This document shows, piece by piece, positions 44,700 to 54,291 of a stretch of 64,000 bases of DNA. The stretch is from Bin87 sp965220095 (GTDB lineage: Bacteria > Chloroflexota > Dehalococcoidia > Lucifugimonadales > UBA3495). How positions within the stretch are numbered: position 1 is the first letter of the stretch; each line of letters starts with the position of its first letter. The notes beneath the pieces were generated by a model. It was not told where the DNA came from, did no database searches, and saw nothing but the letters and a program-made list of their open reading frames with translations. The position numbers and the translations under genes were made by a program. Location of the stretch: positions 2,542,001 to 2,606,000 of the forward strand of contig OZ244805.1 in assembly GCA_965220095.1 (NCBI GenBank). The letters run 5' to 3'.

Positions 44700-45710
44700 C
44701 TAGGCGATGTTGAAAAAACCCATCTCGGCGGCCCGACGCAGGGTGTGTTGCACCTGCACCACCGGCGGCCCGTTGCGAGCCAGCAAAATCTGGGCGTGGT
44801 CGGCGGGTGAGAGAGTTAGAGAACGCTCGCCGTCCAGCGCCACGGTGCAATTCCTGGGTTCAAGGTCGACCGGCACGCCTTCCTGCAACAGACTCCAGTC
44901 GGCAATCGCCACCGACTCCACCAGGCCCGGCGCCACCGGCGCGATCACTGTGGTCGCCTTCCCGGGAATCTCAGCATCGGCATCGGGAAGCCCCGGCCGG
45001 TAGCGCAACCCGCCAACGTCGCCCATCGCAATGGGATGCAATCGCCCGCCGATGGACGACAGGCCAATCCCGGCTGGCTCGGCTCGAGTCAGGAACACCT
45101 CGTGAACTGTGTCAAGATCCCAGATGGCCCGCGTCGCCACGAACCGCTCCCGCGAGATGGCAACGTCCACCAGCGCCACGTCCAGATACTCACCGTTGTT
45201 CCAGATTTGCAGCGTCTTGCTCACCACCGATGTGTCGGACCGACTCATCCGGCCCGACGCCACCAGCCCGGCGGCAATGCCGGCCAGCGTCCCTTCGACC
45301 ATCACCGGAAAGATGTTGTTGGTGCCGGTGGAAATCGCCACGATCGGCAGCTGGTTGGTGCCCGCCACCACCGCGCGGTTGGTTCCGTCGCCGCCCAGCG
45401 TAATCAGGCAATCCACGCCCATCTCGGCCATCATGGCGGCGGCCCGCGTGGTATCCCCCTCGGTATACAGCGCGTGCATCGGCAGCATTTCAGGGGCAAT
45501 GTTGACGCTGGGATCGTCGGCGGCCCGTCGGCACAGGTGGCCGCTGTCGGGCATCGCCACCACCCGGTCAATGCCGGTAGACTGCAGGCCGACCAGCGCC
45601 CTGCGAATCGTATTCACCTTTTCCCAATCGGGCACAACCCGGCCCTGCGCAACCAGCCGTCGAATGTCTTTGCTCGCGGCGGGATTGGCAATAATTCCCA
45701 CGGTTCCCAT
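44700..45710 (-). CDS. ATP-NAD kinase-like protein (AcoX type)
   Basis: 336 residues. It starts GTVGIIANPAASKDIRRLV with the kinase signature DCLITLGGDGTNRAVV and a following AISTGTNNIFPV, the arrangement of AcoX/NAD-kinase-like proteins linked to acetoin or other 2-oxoacid catabolism. The C-terminal beta domain carries IADWSLLQEGVPVDLEP. The phosphoryl acceptor is not certain. Likely co-transcribed with the TSUP transporter downstream. Confidence 0.8.
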   Translation of the reverse strand: MGTVGIIANPAASKDIRRLVAQGRVVPDWEKVNTIRRALVGLQSTGIDRVVAMPDSGHLCRRAADDPSVNIAPEMLPMHALYTEGDTTRAAAMMAEMGVDCLITLGGDGTNRAVVAGTNQLPIVAISTGTNNIFPVMVEGTLAGIAAGLVASGRMSRSDTSVVSKTLQIWNNGEYLDVALVDVAISRERFVATRAIWDLDTVHEVFLTRAEPAGIGLSSIGGRLHPIAMGDVGGLRYRPGLPDADAEIPGKATTVIAPVAPGLVESVAIADWSLLQEGVPVDLEPRNCTVALDGERSLTLSPADHAQILLARNGPPVVQVQHTLRRAAEMGFFNIA

Positions 45711-45846
45711 GTACGAAACGCCTTACCCCTCGCCCACAATGCTAGAATGAGCGCCACATCGGTCGCCCACTATACACCATCACATCATCTGCCCCGAACC
45801 AACGTCGCCCTCGCCCTTACGCCCACCCACAGGAGCAACACCAATC

Positions 45847-47265
45847 ATGGATTCCGAATTGGCTTTCGCATCGGCTATCGACATCCGGCAGATGATAGCG
45901 GACCGGGAAATCTCCGCCGTAGAGCTCACCGAGTTTTTCTACCGGCGCATCGACGAACTCAACCCCAGGCTCAGCGCCTACCTTGCCCTGTGCCCCGACC
46001 AGGCGCTGGCCGCTGCGCAAGCCGCCGACGCCGCCGTCCGCAACGGCGATGCGCTGGGGCCGCTACACGGCATCCCCATCTCCATAAAAGACCTGGAGAT
46101 GACCAAAGGCATCACCACCACGCTCGGCTCTACCATCTTTCGCGACCGGGTGCCTGAAATCGATTCCATCGTCGTGGAGCGGGTCAAAGCCGCCGGCGCG
46201 ATCGTCCTCGGCAAGACCAACACGCCCGAGTTCGGCCAGTCCGGCACCACCGAAAATCTGATCAGCGAACCGTGCCGCAACCCCTGGAACACCGACTACA
46301 CCCCCGGCGGCAGCAGCGGCGGAGCGGCGGCGGCGCTGATCGCCGGCCTCTGCACCCTGGCCACCGGCAGCGACGGCGGCGGCAGCGTTCGCATCCCGTC
46401 CAGTTTCAGCGGCGTAACCGGCATCAAGCCGTCCCACGGGCGGGTGCCCCGCTACGGCGGGTACGGCGTGCCGTCGGTCAATCACTTCTCGCAATCCGGC
46501 CCCATGAGCCGCACCGTCCGCGACACTGCCCTGCTTCTCCAGGTGCTGGCTGGCCCCGACTCCCGCGACCCGAACACCATGACCGACGCCCCGCCTGACT
46601 ACCTGTCTGCGCTGGAAGGCGGCGTGAACGGCTGGCGCATCGCCTGGAGTTCCGACTTGGGCTATGCCGCCGTCGATCCGGAGGTGGCGGAGATTACCCA
46701 GGCTGCCGCCCAAATGTTCGAGCAAATGGGCGCTCATGTGGAAGAAGCCGCTCCGGAAATCGAGGGCGATCCGTTCCCGGCGTTCGCCACCGTGTTCGGC
46801 ACCGCATCCTACACCTCCTACCAGAATCTCTATCCGGAGCGACGGGACGAGCTTACCCAATATGTGCGCAACACCTTCGACGCCGCCTCGAAATTGTCAG
46901 CCGCCGATCTTTCGCAGGCCCTGGCTTACGTTGACCGACACAAACGCCGGTTCGCCGATTTCTTCAACGATTATGACCTGCTGCTGACTCCGGCGATGGC
47001 GGTAACCGCCTTTCCCATCGGCCAGCATCCAACGCGCATTGGAGGGCGGGAGGTGGAGCCGTGGTGGGGTTATCTGCCTTTTACTTTTCCCATCAACATG
47101 AGCGGGCAGACCGCTTCCAGCGTGCCCTGCGGATTCTCCGCCGCCGGCCTCCCGGTGGGCCTGCACATAGTGGGTGCCGCTGGAGCCGAAGCCCGCGTCC
47201 TCCGGGCCATGGCCGCCTTCGAGGAGGCCCAACCCTGGGCCCACCACCGCCCATCGGTAAGTTGA
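45847..47265 (+). CDS. Amidase signature family hydrolase
   Basis: 472 residues. The Ser-cisSer-Lys triad is intact: Lys in GIPISIKDLEMTKG, the Ser pair in PGGSSGGAAAALIAGLC and the nucleophile loop ATGSDGGGSVRIPSSFSGV. The C-terminal part ends with SSVPCGFSAAGLPVGLHIVG. Hydrolyses an amide; there are no gatB/gatC neighbours, so it is unlikely to be the tRNA amidotransferase subunit. Monocistronic. Confidence 0.9.
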   Translation: MDSELAFASAIDIRQMIADREISAVELTEFFYRRIDELNPRLSAYLALCPDQALAAAQAADAAVRNGDALGPLHGIPISIKDLEMTKGITTTLGSTIFRDRVPEIDSIVVERVKAAGAIVLGKTNTPEFGQSGTTENLISEPCRNPWNTDYTPGGSSGGAAAALIAGLCTLATGSDGGGSVRIPSSFSGVTGIKPSHGRVPRYGGYGVPSVNHFSQSGPMSRTVRDTALLLQVLAGPDSRDPNTMTDAPPDYLSALEGGVNGWRIAWSSDLGYAAVDPEVAEITQAAAQMFEQMGAHVEEAAPEIEGDPFPAFATVFGTASYTSYQNLYPERRDELTQYVRNTFDAASKLSAADLSQALAYVDRHKRRFADFFNDYDLLLTPAMAVTAFPIGQHPTRIGGREVEPWWGYLPFTFPINMSGQTASSVPCGFSAAGLPVGLHIVGAAGAEARVLRAMAAFEEAQPWAHHRPSVS

Positions 47266-47631
47266 CAACCCTTTGCCCCTCGAAGCAAAAGCGCCCGCAC
47301 CATGGGAGCGGGCCAGCAAAGCAGTGAAACCCCCCGGCCCAACATCATTATCCTGTATATCCTGTCCATCCAGGTAAAAACCCGTCTCGCGCTCTCCTCC
47401 CCTCTCCCACTGGGAGAGGGCATGGCTATGGGCCGTACCCCGCCGCTTTGGTGGGAGAGAGTGAAGGCTAACGCCGGCAGCCCAGGGAAGAGGACACCAG
47501 CGCGACACCCTACCCGGTCCAGTTCAACGTCGCTATAATGACCGGGCGAACCTTCCAAAATTCAACGGCGTCAGACCATCCGCACAGTCCAACACTGACG
47601 TATTCAACACCGACGTATTAAGGAAAAGACA
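47266..47631. other. Intergenic, no gene; hairpin and low-complexity repeats
   Basis: 366 bp after the amidase. It contains the perfect 9-bp hairpin CCCTCTCCC/GGGAGAGGG (47400-47420), possibly a terminator, and a TATCCTGTATATCCTG-type low-complexity stretch near 47350. No frame with supporting signals. Confidence 0.45.
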
Positions 47632-48447
47632 ATGGTTACCACCTACTCGTGCATCAACACCGAAACCGTGACCCGTGCCACGCAGATGGGCCGCAGCGAG
47701 GTTGAAACCCACATCGGCGTCATCACCATGAGCCGGCCGGAAGTGCTCAACGCGCTGAACCTCCAGCTGGTGCGTGAAATGGACGAAGCGGTTACCGCCT
47801 ATGAAGCAGACGACAGCGTGGGCGCCATCATCATTACCGGAGCCGGCGAACGGGCTTTTTCCGCCGGCGCCGACATCCACGAAAACCGCGAGCTCGGACC
47901 GGAAGAGCGGGCGGCCGGGCAGGCGGCACGGGCCGAATACACCTGGCACATGTTCACCTGCTCCAAGCCGGTTATCGGCGCCGTCAACGGCCTTTGCTAC
48001 GGCGGCGGCACCGTGCTGGCCACCACCCTGGACTTCCTGGTGGGCTGCGAAAAAACGAGCTTCCGGTTCCTGGCCGTCAACTACGGGCAAATGAACGCCA
48101 CCTGGAGCCTTCCCCAGCTGGTCGGCATCAACCGTGCCAAAGAACTGCTGCTGAGCGGACGTGAAGTGTTCGCCGACGAGGCCTACCACATCGGTCTCAT
48201 CAACCACCTAGTGCCAGCCGAGGAGTTGATGGACCGCACCCTGGACATCGCCGCCGGCATCGCCCGCAACCGTGTGGAAGGTCTGGCCAACATCAAGCAG
48301 ATGCTGCTGGAGCACTCCGGTCTGCCCATCGAAGAGCAGTACCAGAACGAAATCATGGGCCGCACCGGCAGGTTCAAGGGCCTATCGGTGGAAGAGGGCT
48401 TCGCCGACTTCCTGGACCGCAAAGGCCGCAAGCCGCGGGCGGGCTAA
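47632..48447 (+). CDS. Enoyl-CoA hydratase/isomerase
   Basis: 271 residues. Crotonase fold: VITMSRPEVLNALNLQLV, AIIITGAGERAFSAGADIHE (oxyanion hole) and KPVIGAVNGLCYGGGTVLAT, then a C-terminal helix with EGFADFLDRKGRKP. The two usual catalytic Glu positions are not both obvious, so it may be a hydratase, isomerase or other crotonase-fold enzyme. The GTG/ATG region at 47632 follows AAGGAAAAG. Confidence 0.88.
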   Translation: MVTTYSCINTETVTRATQMGRSEVETHIGVITMSRPEVLNALNLQLVREMDEAVTAYEADDSVGAIIITGAGERAFSAGADIHENRELGPEERAAGQAARAEYTWHMFTCSKPVIGAVNGLCYGGGTVLATTLDFLVGCEKTSFRFLAVNYGQMNATWSLPQLVGINRAKELLLSGREVFADEAYHIGLINHLVPAEELMDRTLDIAAGIARNRVEGLANIKQMLLEHSGLPIEEQYQNEIMGRTGRFKGLSVEEGFADFLDRKGRKPRAG

Positions 48448-48486
48448 TCGGTCATACACAATACAGACGCATAGCCAAGGATCACC

Positions 48487-48837
48487 ATGACAACTCAAAT
48501 CTATAGCCAAGCGTGCCAGGAATTACTGGCTCAAGGTCTGGCTGAACTGGTACAGGGCGACTCTCGCCAAGCGTCGGAAAAGGGCTGGGGCGCTGCTGCA
48601 CAAATGGTCAAAGCCGTCGCAGAGGGGCGTAACTGGGAACACAAAAGCCACGCCGCGTTGCATAACATCGTTAGCCGGCTGGCCGACGAAACCGGCGACA
48701 ATGATCTCCGACGGCTGTTTCACGTAGCAAACAGTTTGCACATCAATTTTCACGAAAATTGGAGTACCGTCGAAGACATTCGAGTGGGGCTAGAGGACAT
48801 CCAGCGATTTCTTGACAAGCTGGAGACGCTGGCGTGA
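48487..48837 (+). CDS. PaREP1/HEPN-like small protein
   Basis: 116 residues, all-helical. GLAELVQGDSRQASEKGWGA followed by AAQMVKAVAEGRNWEHKSH matches the PaREP1/HEPN-type pattern (A.ELL..GD..QASEKxWGA...VKA.A). Members often accompany nucleotidyltransferases or act as RNases, but no partner and no Rx4-6H nuclease motif is obvious here. It follows the crotonase gene by 39 bp. Confidence 0.65.
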   Translation: MTTQIYSQACQELLAQGLAELVQGDSRQASEKGWGAAAQMVKAVAEGRNWEHKSHAALHNIVSRLADETGDNDLRRLFHVANSLHINFHENWSTVEDIRVGLEDIQRFLDKLETLA

Positions 48838-48933
48838 TTCGATTACTGCCACTGAATACGGCAAGCTACGTTGCAGCCATGCTGATTCTGTTGGCAGTGG
48901 GGTGTGCTGGGGCACACGGCCAACGCCTGGATT

Positions 48934-49368
48934 ATGCCTGATCCCATCCCTCCCGTTGGGCGTCGCTCCAACGGTGTACTTCTTGCTCCGGACGGCTCCA
49001 CCGTCCATCTCATGCTTGACGCGCGGCATGGTGCTACGGCTTGCAGCATGGTAGAGGTCAGTATTCCGCCCGGCGGGGTGAGCCGGCCCGTGCGACACCG
49101 CACCGTGGAAGAGGCCTGGTACGTGGTTTCCGGCGCTGGAGAGGTTTGGCGTTGCCCGCCGGACGCGCTCCCCGCCGATATTCCCCCGTTATCGGTTACC
49201 CCCGGCGACGCTCTGGTGATTCCAGTCGGGTGGGCGTTTCAGTTTCGGGCCTACCCTGGTGGGCCGCTGCGGTTCCTGTGCGTCACCATGCCACCGTGGC
49301 CCGGCATGGACGAAGCGGAACGCGTGGATGAAGGTGGGCTCGGTGAACCCACCCTGTCGCCTTCGTGA
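48934..49368 (+). CDS. Cupin-domain protein
   Basis: 144 residues from ATG 48934; GTG 48904 is an alternative. Single cupin: SRPVRHRTVEEAWYVVSGAG supplies the metal-binding His/Glu set and TPGDALVIPVGWAFQFRAYP the second motif. Metal-dependent isomerase, dioxygenase or ligand-binding protein; function not determined. Monocistronic. Confidence 0.8.
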   Translation: MPDPIPPVGRRSNGVLLAPDGSTVHLMLDARHGATACSMVEVSIPPGGVSRPVRHRTVEEAWYVVSGAGEVWRCPPDALPADIPPLSVTPGDALVIPVGWAFQFRAYPGGPLRFLCVTMPPWPGMDEAERVDEGGLGEPTLSPS

Positions 49369-49407
49369 CGGCTGATCCGGCTGCGCGATCCCTCACGCCG
49401 CTGACCT

Positions 49408-49644
49408 TTACCCCTGTCTTCGGACTTCGATCGTCTCGCCGTCGGCCAACGCGACACGCCGGTACTGTATGCCCATTTTCAGCATCCAGTATCCGAGGGT
49501 TGCCGGACTGACCCCTAGTTGGGTGGCCGCACGGCTCATCCCCAACTGATTTACCAAGTCGGGCACGAGGTTTTCCAGGGGCCGTCCCTGCTTTTCCTCA
49601 ACACTACGCATCAGCTTGGTCTTTTTTATTCGCGGTGTCGCCAT
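49408..49644 (-). CDS. Small helix-turn-helix protein
   Basis: 78 residues from ATG 49644 (an upstream extension to 49728 lacks support). The sequence EEKQGRPLENLVPDLVNQLG and MSRAATQLGVSPATLGYWML form a helix-turn-helix with a following wing (YRRVALADGETIEVRR). A DNA-binding regulator of a small conserved family found in phages and GC-rich bacteria. Its target is not evident. Confidence 0.65.
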   Translation of the reverse strand: MATPRIKKTKLMRSVEEKQGRPLENLVPDLVNQLGMSRAATQLGVSPATLGYWMLKMGIQYRRVALADGETIEVRRQG

Positions 49645-49919
49645 ACGTTTTATCTTCCCGTTAATTGCAAATCGGTAGCAGCGCAAAATCCCGCTGAGAA
49701 AACCTGACGAGCCCATCTTACACCACAAAATTCGGCGCCCGCATCGGATTGTGTGTGCGACCTGCGAGCATTTTGCTACACCGGGTGGCGACCGATGCCA
49801 AACGCCACCCGGATCGCAACCTGTTGGGTTATATTTTGGAAATTACCCGGAAATGGGAGCAACGACAGGTCGATTCGTCATCCTTTTGATTCGACCGACT
49901 GCGTTCTGCCCGCAGGTCG

Positions 49920-51011
49920 CTAGGCAGCAGCGCCGGTCAGGTCTGCCACCATGGGCATCACCTTTTCCGCCAGCAGATGCGTCGATTTGTCCCAGCCTTC
50001 CTGATCCTGCCAGTGGTCGTACACCAGCATCAGCAGCGCGCCGAATCCGCCAACGTCGCCGTATAGCCGGCGCAGCTTCGCCGCCACCGTTTCCGGAGAA
50101 CCAATCAGCCAGAGGTGGTCGGCCATGTACTCTATGTTCACTGCGTCGTCCGGCACTTCCGGGTCGTGCTTGAACACGGTCATCAGATCGAACTCGCGGA
50201 ACAGCGGCAGCAGGTAGTCGTTCCACACGCGCCCCAGCATCCCGTTGAGGGCCTTGTCGCGAGCCTCTTCGTCGGTATCGGCTACGTACACATCACGAAC
50301 CAGCCGCCAGTCCGCCCGCGACGGCGTTCGGTTGGTGCGTTGCGCGCCCTCTTCCAGGGCTTCCCAGTGGCTGCGGCAGTAATCGACGTTCAGCGCCAGG
50401 CTCATCGGAATGAACCCGCGCTCGCCGGCAATCATCAGCGTGGGGGATTTGTAGCTGACGGAAGCAACTCCGATAGGAGGGTGCGGCTTCTGGTAAGGGC
50501 GCAGGAAATATTCCAACGATCCCAGCATGGGCCCGGGCAGGTTGACGTTCCAGTATTTGCCCTTGTACTCAAATGGCCCGTCGCTCTCCCAAATTTTCAG
50601 GATGATGTCCAGAGATTCGCGAGTCATATCGCGATGCACGCCGTTGACGCCGTCCACATCGAACAGCGCCCAGTCACTGGGGAGGCCGCTGGCTCCTATG
50701 CCGAACAGGAACCGGCCCTGCGACAGGTGATCCAGGTAGGCAACCCGGTGCGCCAGTTCCGCCGGATGATGGAAAGGCAGCAGGTGCGCCCCAGAACCCA
50801 GCTTGATGCGTTTGGTCTGCATCAATGCCTGGGCGATCAGCAAATCCGGCGCCGGTATTGGCTCCCAGGGGGAGGTGAAGTGCTCGCCAATCCAGGCCTC
50901 TTCAAACCCCAGTTCGTCGCACAAGGTCAGGTACTCCAGGTCCCACTGGTGGGAGTCGAAAATGTTCCGTTCCGGCGGGTGGGACGGCATCATAAACAAT
51001 CCGAACTTCAT
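49920..51011 (-). CDS. LLM-class flavin-dependent monooxygenase
   Basis: 363 residues; ATG 51011 preceded by AGGAGG. Luciferase-like TIM barrel: MKFGLFMMPSHPPERNIFD, EEAWIGEHFTSPWEPIPAPD, LGSGAHLLPFHHPAELAHRV and DHLSQGRFLFGIGASG. Uses reduced flavin (FMN or F420) to oxygenate or reduce an organic substrate such as a terpene or alkane-derived compound. Large LLM families are typical of SAR202-like Chloroflexota. Monocistronic. Confidence 0.9.
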   Translation of the reverse strand: MKFGLFMMPSHPPERNIFDSHQWDLEYLTLCDELGFEEAWIGEHFTSPWEPIPAPDLLIAQALMQTKRIKLGSGAHLLPFHHPAELAHRVAYLDHLSQGRFLFGIGASGLPSDWALFDVDGVNGVHRDMTRESLDIILKIWESDGPFEYKGKYWNVNLPGPMLGSLEYFLRPYQKPHPPIGVASVSYKSPTLMIAGERGFIPMSLALNVDYCRSHWEALEEGAQRTNRTPSRADWRLVRDVYVADTDEEARDKALNGMLGRVWNDYLLPLFREFDLMTVFKHDPEVPDDAVNIEYMADHLWLIGSPETVAAKLRRLYGDVGGFGALLMLVYDHWQDQEGWDKSTHLLAEKVMPMVADLTGAAA

Positions 51012-51130
51012 GGTTCCTCCTGCGACTGGATTCATGGGTAATCACTCGGTCGTTGCCGTACCATATCACAAACCAACCGGCCCTGCCCCCTGTGTTATAG
51101 TTCCACATCCATTGCGGGAGAGGCGGTAAA

Positions 51131-51562
51131 TTGGCCACAGTGAAAATAGGCGACAAGGTTCGGGTCCACTACACCGGCAAACTCGACGACGGCGAAGTCT
51201 TTGACTCATCCGAAGGCGGCACGCCACTGGCTTTCACAGTTGGCGACGGACAGGTCATCCCCGGTTTCGACAACGGTGTGATCGGTATGACGCCGGGCGA
51301 TTCCCGAACGGTGCACATACCCTTCGTAGATGCTTACGGCGAGCATCATGACGACGGCGTAATGGAAGTGCCACGCAATGAGTTCCCCGACGATATGGAA
51401 CTTGAAACCGGCTCCCGGGTGCAGGGTCAGCAAAGCGACGGCGCCGTGGTCAGCTTTACGATCATGTCGGTCACCGACGAAACGGTTACTCTCGACGCCA
51501 ACCACCCGCTGGCCGGCAAAGACCTGACTTTCGACCTGATGCTGGTGTCAATCGGAGAGTGA
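51131..51562 (+). CDS. FKBP-type peptidyl-prolyl isomerase (SlyD-like)
   Basis: 143 residues from TTG 51131 (GGGAGAGGCGG upstream). FKBP core VRVHYTGKLDDGEVFDSSEG and FTVGDGQVIPGFDNGVIGMT, an IF-type insert (AYGEHHDDGVMEVPRNEF) and C-terminal DANHPLAGKDLTFDLMLVSI, the SlyD-type architecture. No His-rich metal tail. Folding catalyst/chaperone in the cytoplasm. Confidence 0.92.
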   Translation: MATVKIGDKVRVHYTGKLDDGEVFDSSEGGTPLAFTVGDGQVIPGFDNGVIGMTPGDSRTVHIPFVDAYGEHHDDGVMEVPRNEFPDDMELETGSRVQGQQSDGAVVSFTIMSVTDETVTLDANHPLAGKDLTFDLMLVSIGE

Positions 51563-51575
51563 AGGCAACGCCCGG

Positions 51576-54284
51576 CTACGGGAGGCGCCGATCGGTAACC
51601 GACGGTTCCCTGGCCAACTCGCGGCGTATGGTGTCCACCCACGCTGCGTCCAGTCCCAGCGCCTGGGTAACCACATTATCGACCTGCGCACGGACCGGGT
51701 CGTCGGCCATTTGCGGAAACGGTTGCAGCGTCTCCCTTTGCAGCCGGTCGAAACAGTCCGTAATGAGTTCCAGTTCAACATCGCTCAATGCGGTGAAGTC
51801 GGGAACCGGCACCGAGCGCAGGGTGTCCAGCGAGAAAGACGGGTACGAAGGCACCCTGTTGTCCCGCTCGCCCAGCAACGACAGCAGACCGGGCGTGGAA
51901 TTCAGGTACAGGCACAGGGGTTTAGTGATCTCAGGATTGTGCGGTCGGCAAGGGGTCCAACGAGACCCAACTGCCTGTTCTGGCAACATCACGGCGGCAA
52001 TTCTCGCCAAGTTAAGCCGCAACTGAGTTGGCAATAATAGGCGACTGCGCTGCTCCCAATAATCGTCAGCCATTTTGCCTTTGCCCGGCTTGGGTTCGAT
52101 GTAAACGTCGGTTTCAGCCGCCATTGACTGCGTTATGCCCGTCTTGTGATGCTACAGGGCGCGGCGGCCTGATTTCGTAGGCATATCCTGCTTGGTGTAG
52201 GCATCACGTATCCGTTGCCCAGCCGGGCCGATGTCCGCCAGTCTCTTCAGGGTTACGGTGGCAACCGAAGCCGGGCTTTCTTCGCTCAACCTGCGATAAG
52301 CGGCCACCAAGAAAGGGGATAGGAAATTGGCTGCGAACCAGTCGCCCCGGGCAATGCGCTGAGGATCAACTTCCTGAACCGTAAAATCCCTGGCGGCGAG
52401 GGTGTCTCCCCGCTCAGCCCTCTGAATCCTGGCGGCGGTATCCAGAGCATCCAGCGGGGTTGCCGGATTGCGGGCTAGGTTGAATACACGGGTTGGAGGC
52501 TTCGGGCCACCGCTCCACCTGCGGCAAATTATCAGGACTTCTCCGATGCTGGTGTTCTCCGAAAAGTAAATACGCTCCGGGTCGTGGGAACTGATGATGG
52601 TTTCTATGTGATAGCGGCTTGCCAAAAGCTTGCGAATCTCAAAGCCTGCTTTGTCAGTGATACCGCCCAGCGGCAAAACTGCTGCAATGGCACCTCCATC
52701 AGGCTTGCAAATATGGTCAGCCAAAACCAAGAAAGCACCGCTGTTGCCGGCCAAATGCGCACTGGTAGCACCGAACAAATTCTTTTCCCTTTCCTTGACT
52801 GCCAGCTCGTCGCCCATGATGAACTGGTCGTAGCGCAAGCTGTCCCGGGTGAAAGGCGGGTTCATAATCACCAAGTCCATGGGCGGTGGCGAGGGAGCCG
52901 GCTCGTCGGTTTCTACGGTCCGGGCAGTCTCCGGCCACTCGGCTAGCCGGGCCTGCCCAGTGAGAAACTCCAGGGACCCCACGTAAGGCATTCCATCGAA
53001 CACCCCCAAAAGAACGCGGTGAATGTTAATCTTGCTGAACTGTGTAGCCGGCGACAGCATTCCCACCGTGCTGGCCGCCATGTGAGTTGCCGTCAAGTTT
53101 GAGTCGTAGCCCCACAGCACGTCCTCCACCAGCGCCAAGCCTAAAGCTTCATCGTTAGCGGGGTCGCCGCGTCCGGCGGCGTTGCGCAGGTCTCGGATGC
53201 GCTCGGCGGCGGCCATCAGCAGGGTGCCGGTGCCGCAGGCCGGGTCGCAAACGCGCAGGGCGGCAACGGCGTTGGCATCGCTCTAGTCGGCATCCTGCTC
53301 CCGTATAGCCAGCGAAGCCAGCAGCACGGCGGCGGCGGCGGCGGTGTAATAAGAACCGTCGTAACGGGCGGTATCCAGAACTCGGTGAAAAATGCGACCC
53401 AACAGGTCATGGCGCAGTCCGGCTACCTCTTCCGATATTTGGGACACTACTCTGGCCAGATTCCGCACGGCCAAGCCCGTATCGGGGTTGTTGGCGAGGG
53501 CGGACAAGGCCGCGCTCCCGGTTTGGAAAACCGGACGGTAGTCCACGGCCAGGATGCCACGCCAAGCCTCCTGGTATGCGCTTATGACGGCCCCGCTTTG
53601 TTGGGCGCAGACCACAGCGGAAGCGGGCGGCCATTCCCCATCATAGTCATCAGGCTGCCGGTCCGGGAGGTGTTCGTTCAAGCGGTGATGAAACAGCATA
53701 GCGGTGGCCACCACGAGTAACCCCCGCTTCGCCGCGACACGAAAGCCGCTGTGAGTGTCGCCTTCCTCTCTGGTGCCGGGCTTGTTGGCGGGCAGGTCCA
53801 AGGCCCGAGCCAGACTACGGTGGTCACTGGCGGCAAGTTGCCCCACTGCCTTGTCGAGAGCATCGGAAAGCTTTTGAGCTGCTATGTCCGCGCCACTGAG
53901 CGAGTTGGGGGCCTGCTGAACCGCCTGGGCAAGCATGGCAATGTTTCCCATTGTCCAGTCGTTGTGCGGTTCTCCCGGCTTGAGCCGAAGCGTCCAGGTC
54001 AGCGTTGCGTCGCCCAGGTTATCCTCGGTAACGCCGCTGGGGTAGCAGAGGGCGAAGACGACAGTGGTTAGCCCCTGGCGCAACCGCGCATCCGCGTCCT
54101 TGACGGCCTGAGCTTTGCGATGAAAACCCGTCTCCGCTTCCAGCACGATGCGCAGGCCGTCAACATTGGCAACGATGTCCATCCGTTTGCGTCCGGCCCG
54201 CTGCTCGAAGTCGGTCTCCAATCCCTGCTGGCGCAGGAGAAGGGCCAGCGCTCGGTTCTGAAAGTCTTCCTGTTTGCCGGTCAT
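51576..54284 (-). pseudogene. Type IIG-like DNA methyltransferase/nuclease gene with two in-frame amber codons
   Basis: One reading frame runs from ATG 54284 to 51576 (902 codons) broken by TAG at 53283-53285 and 52152-52154. Part 1 (333 aa) has an N-terminal nuclease-like region (RMDIVANVDGLRIVLEAETG) and a helical domain. Directly after the first TAG comes methyltransferase motif I, VCDPACGTGTLLMAAAERI, then motif IV NPPFTRDSLRYDQF (N6-adenine type). After the second TAG comes SMAAETDVYIEPKPG and a target-recognition-like end. Both TAGs sit where Trp is plausible. Either a recently killed restriction-modification gene or one read through TAG. Confidence 0.7.
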
Positions 54285-54291
54285 GGAGCAA

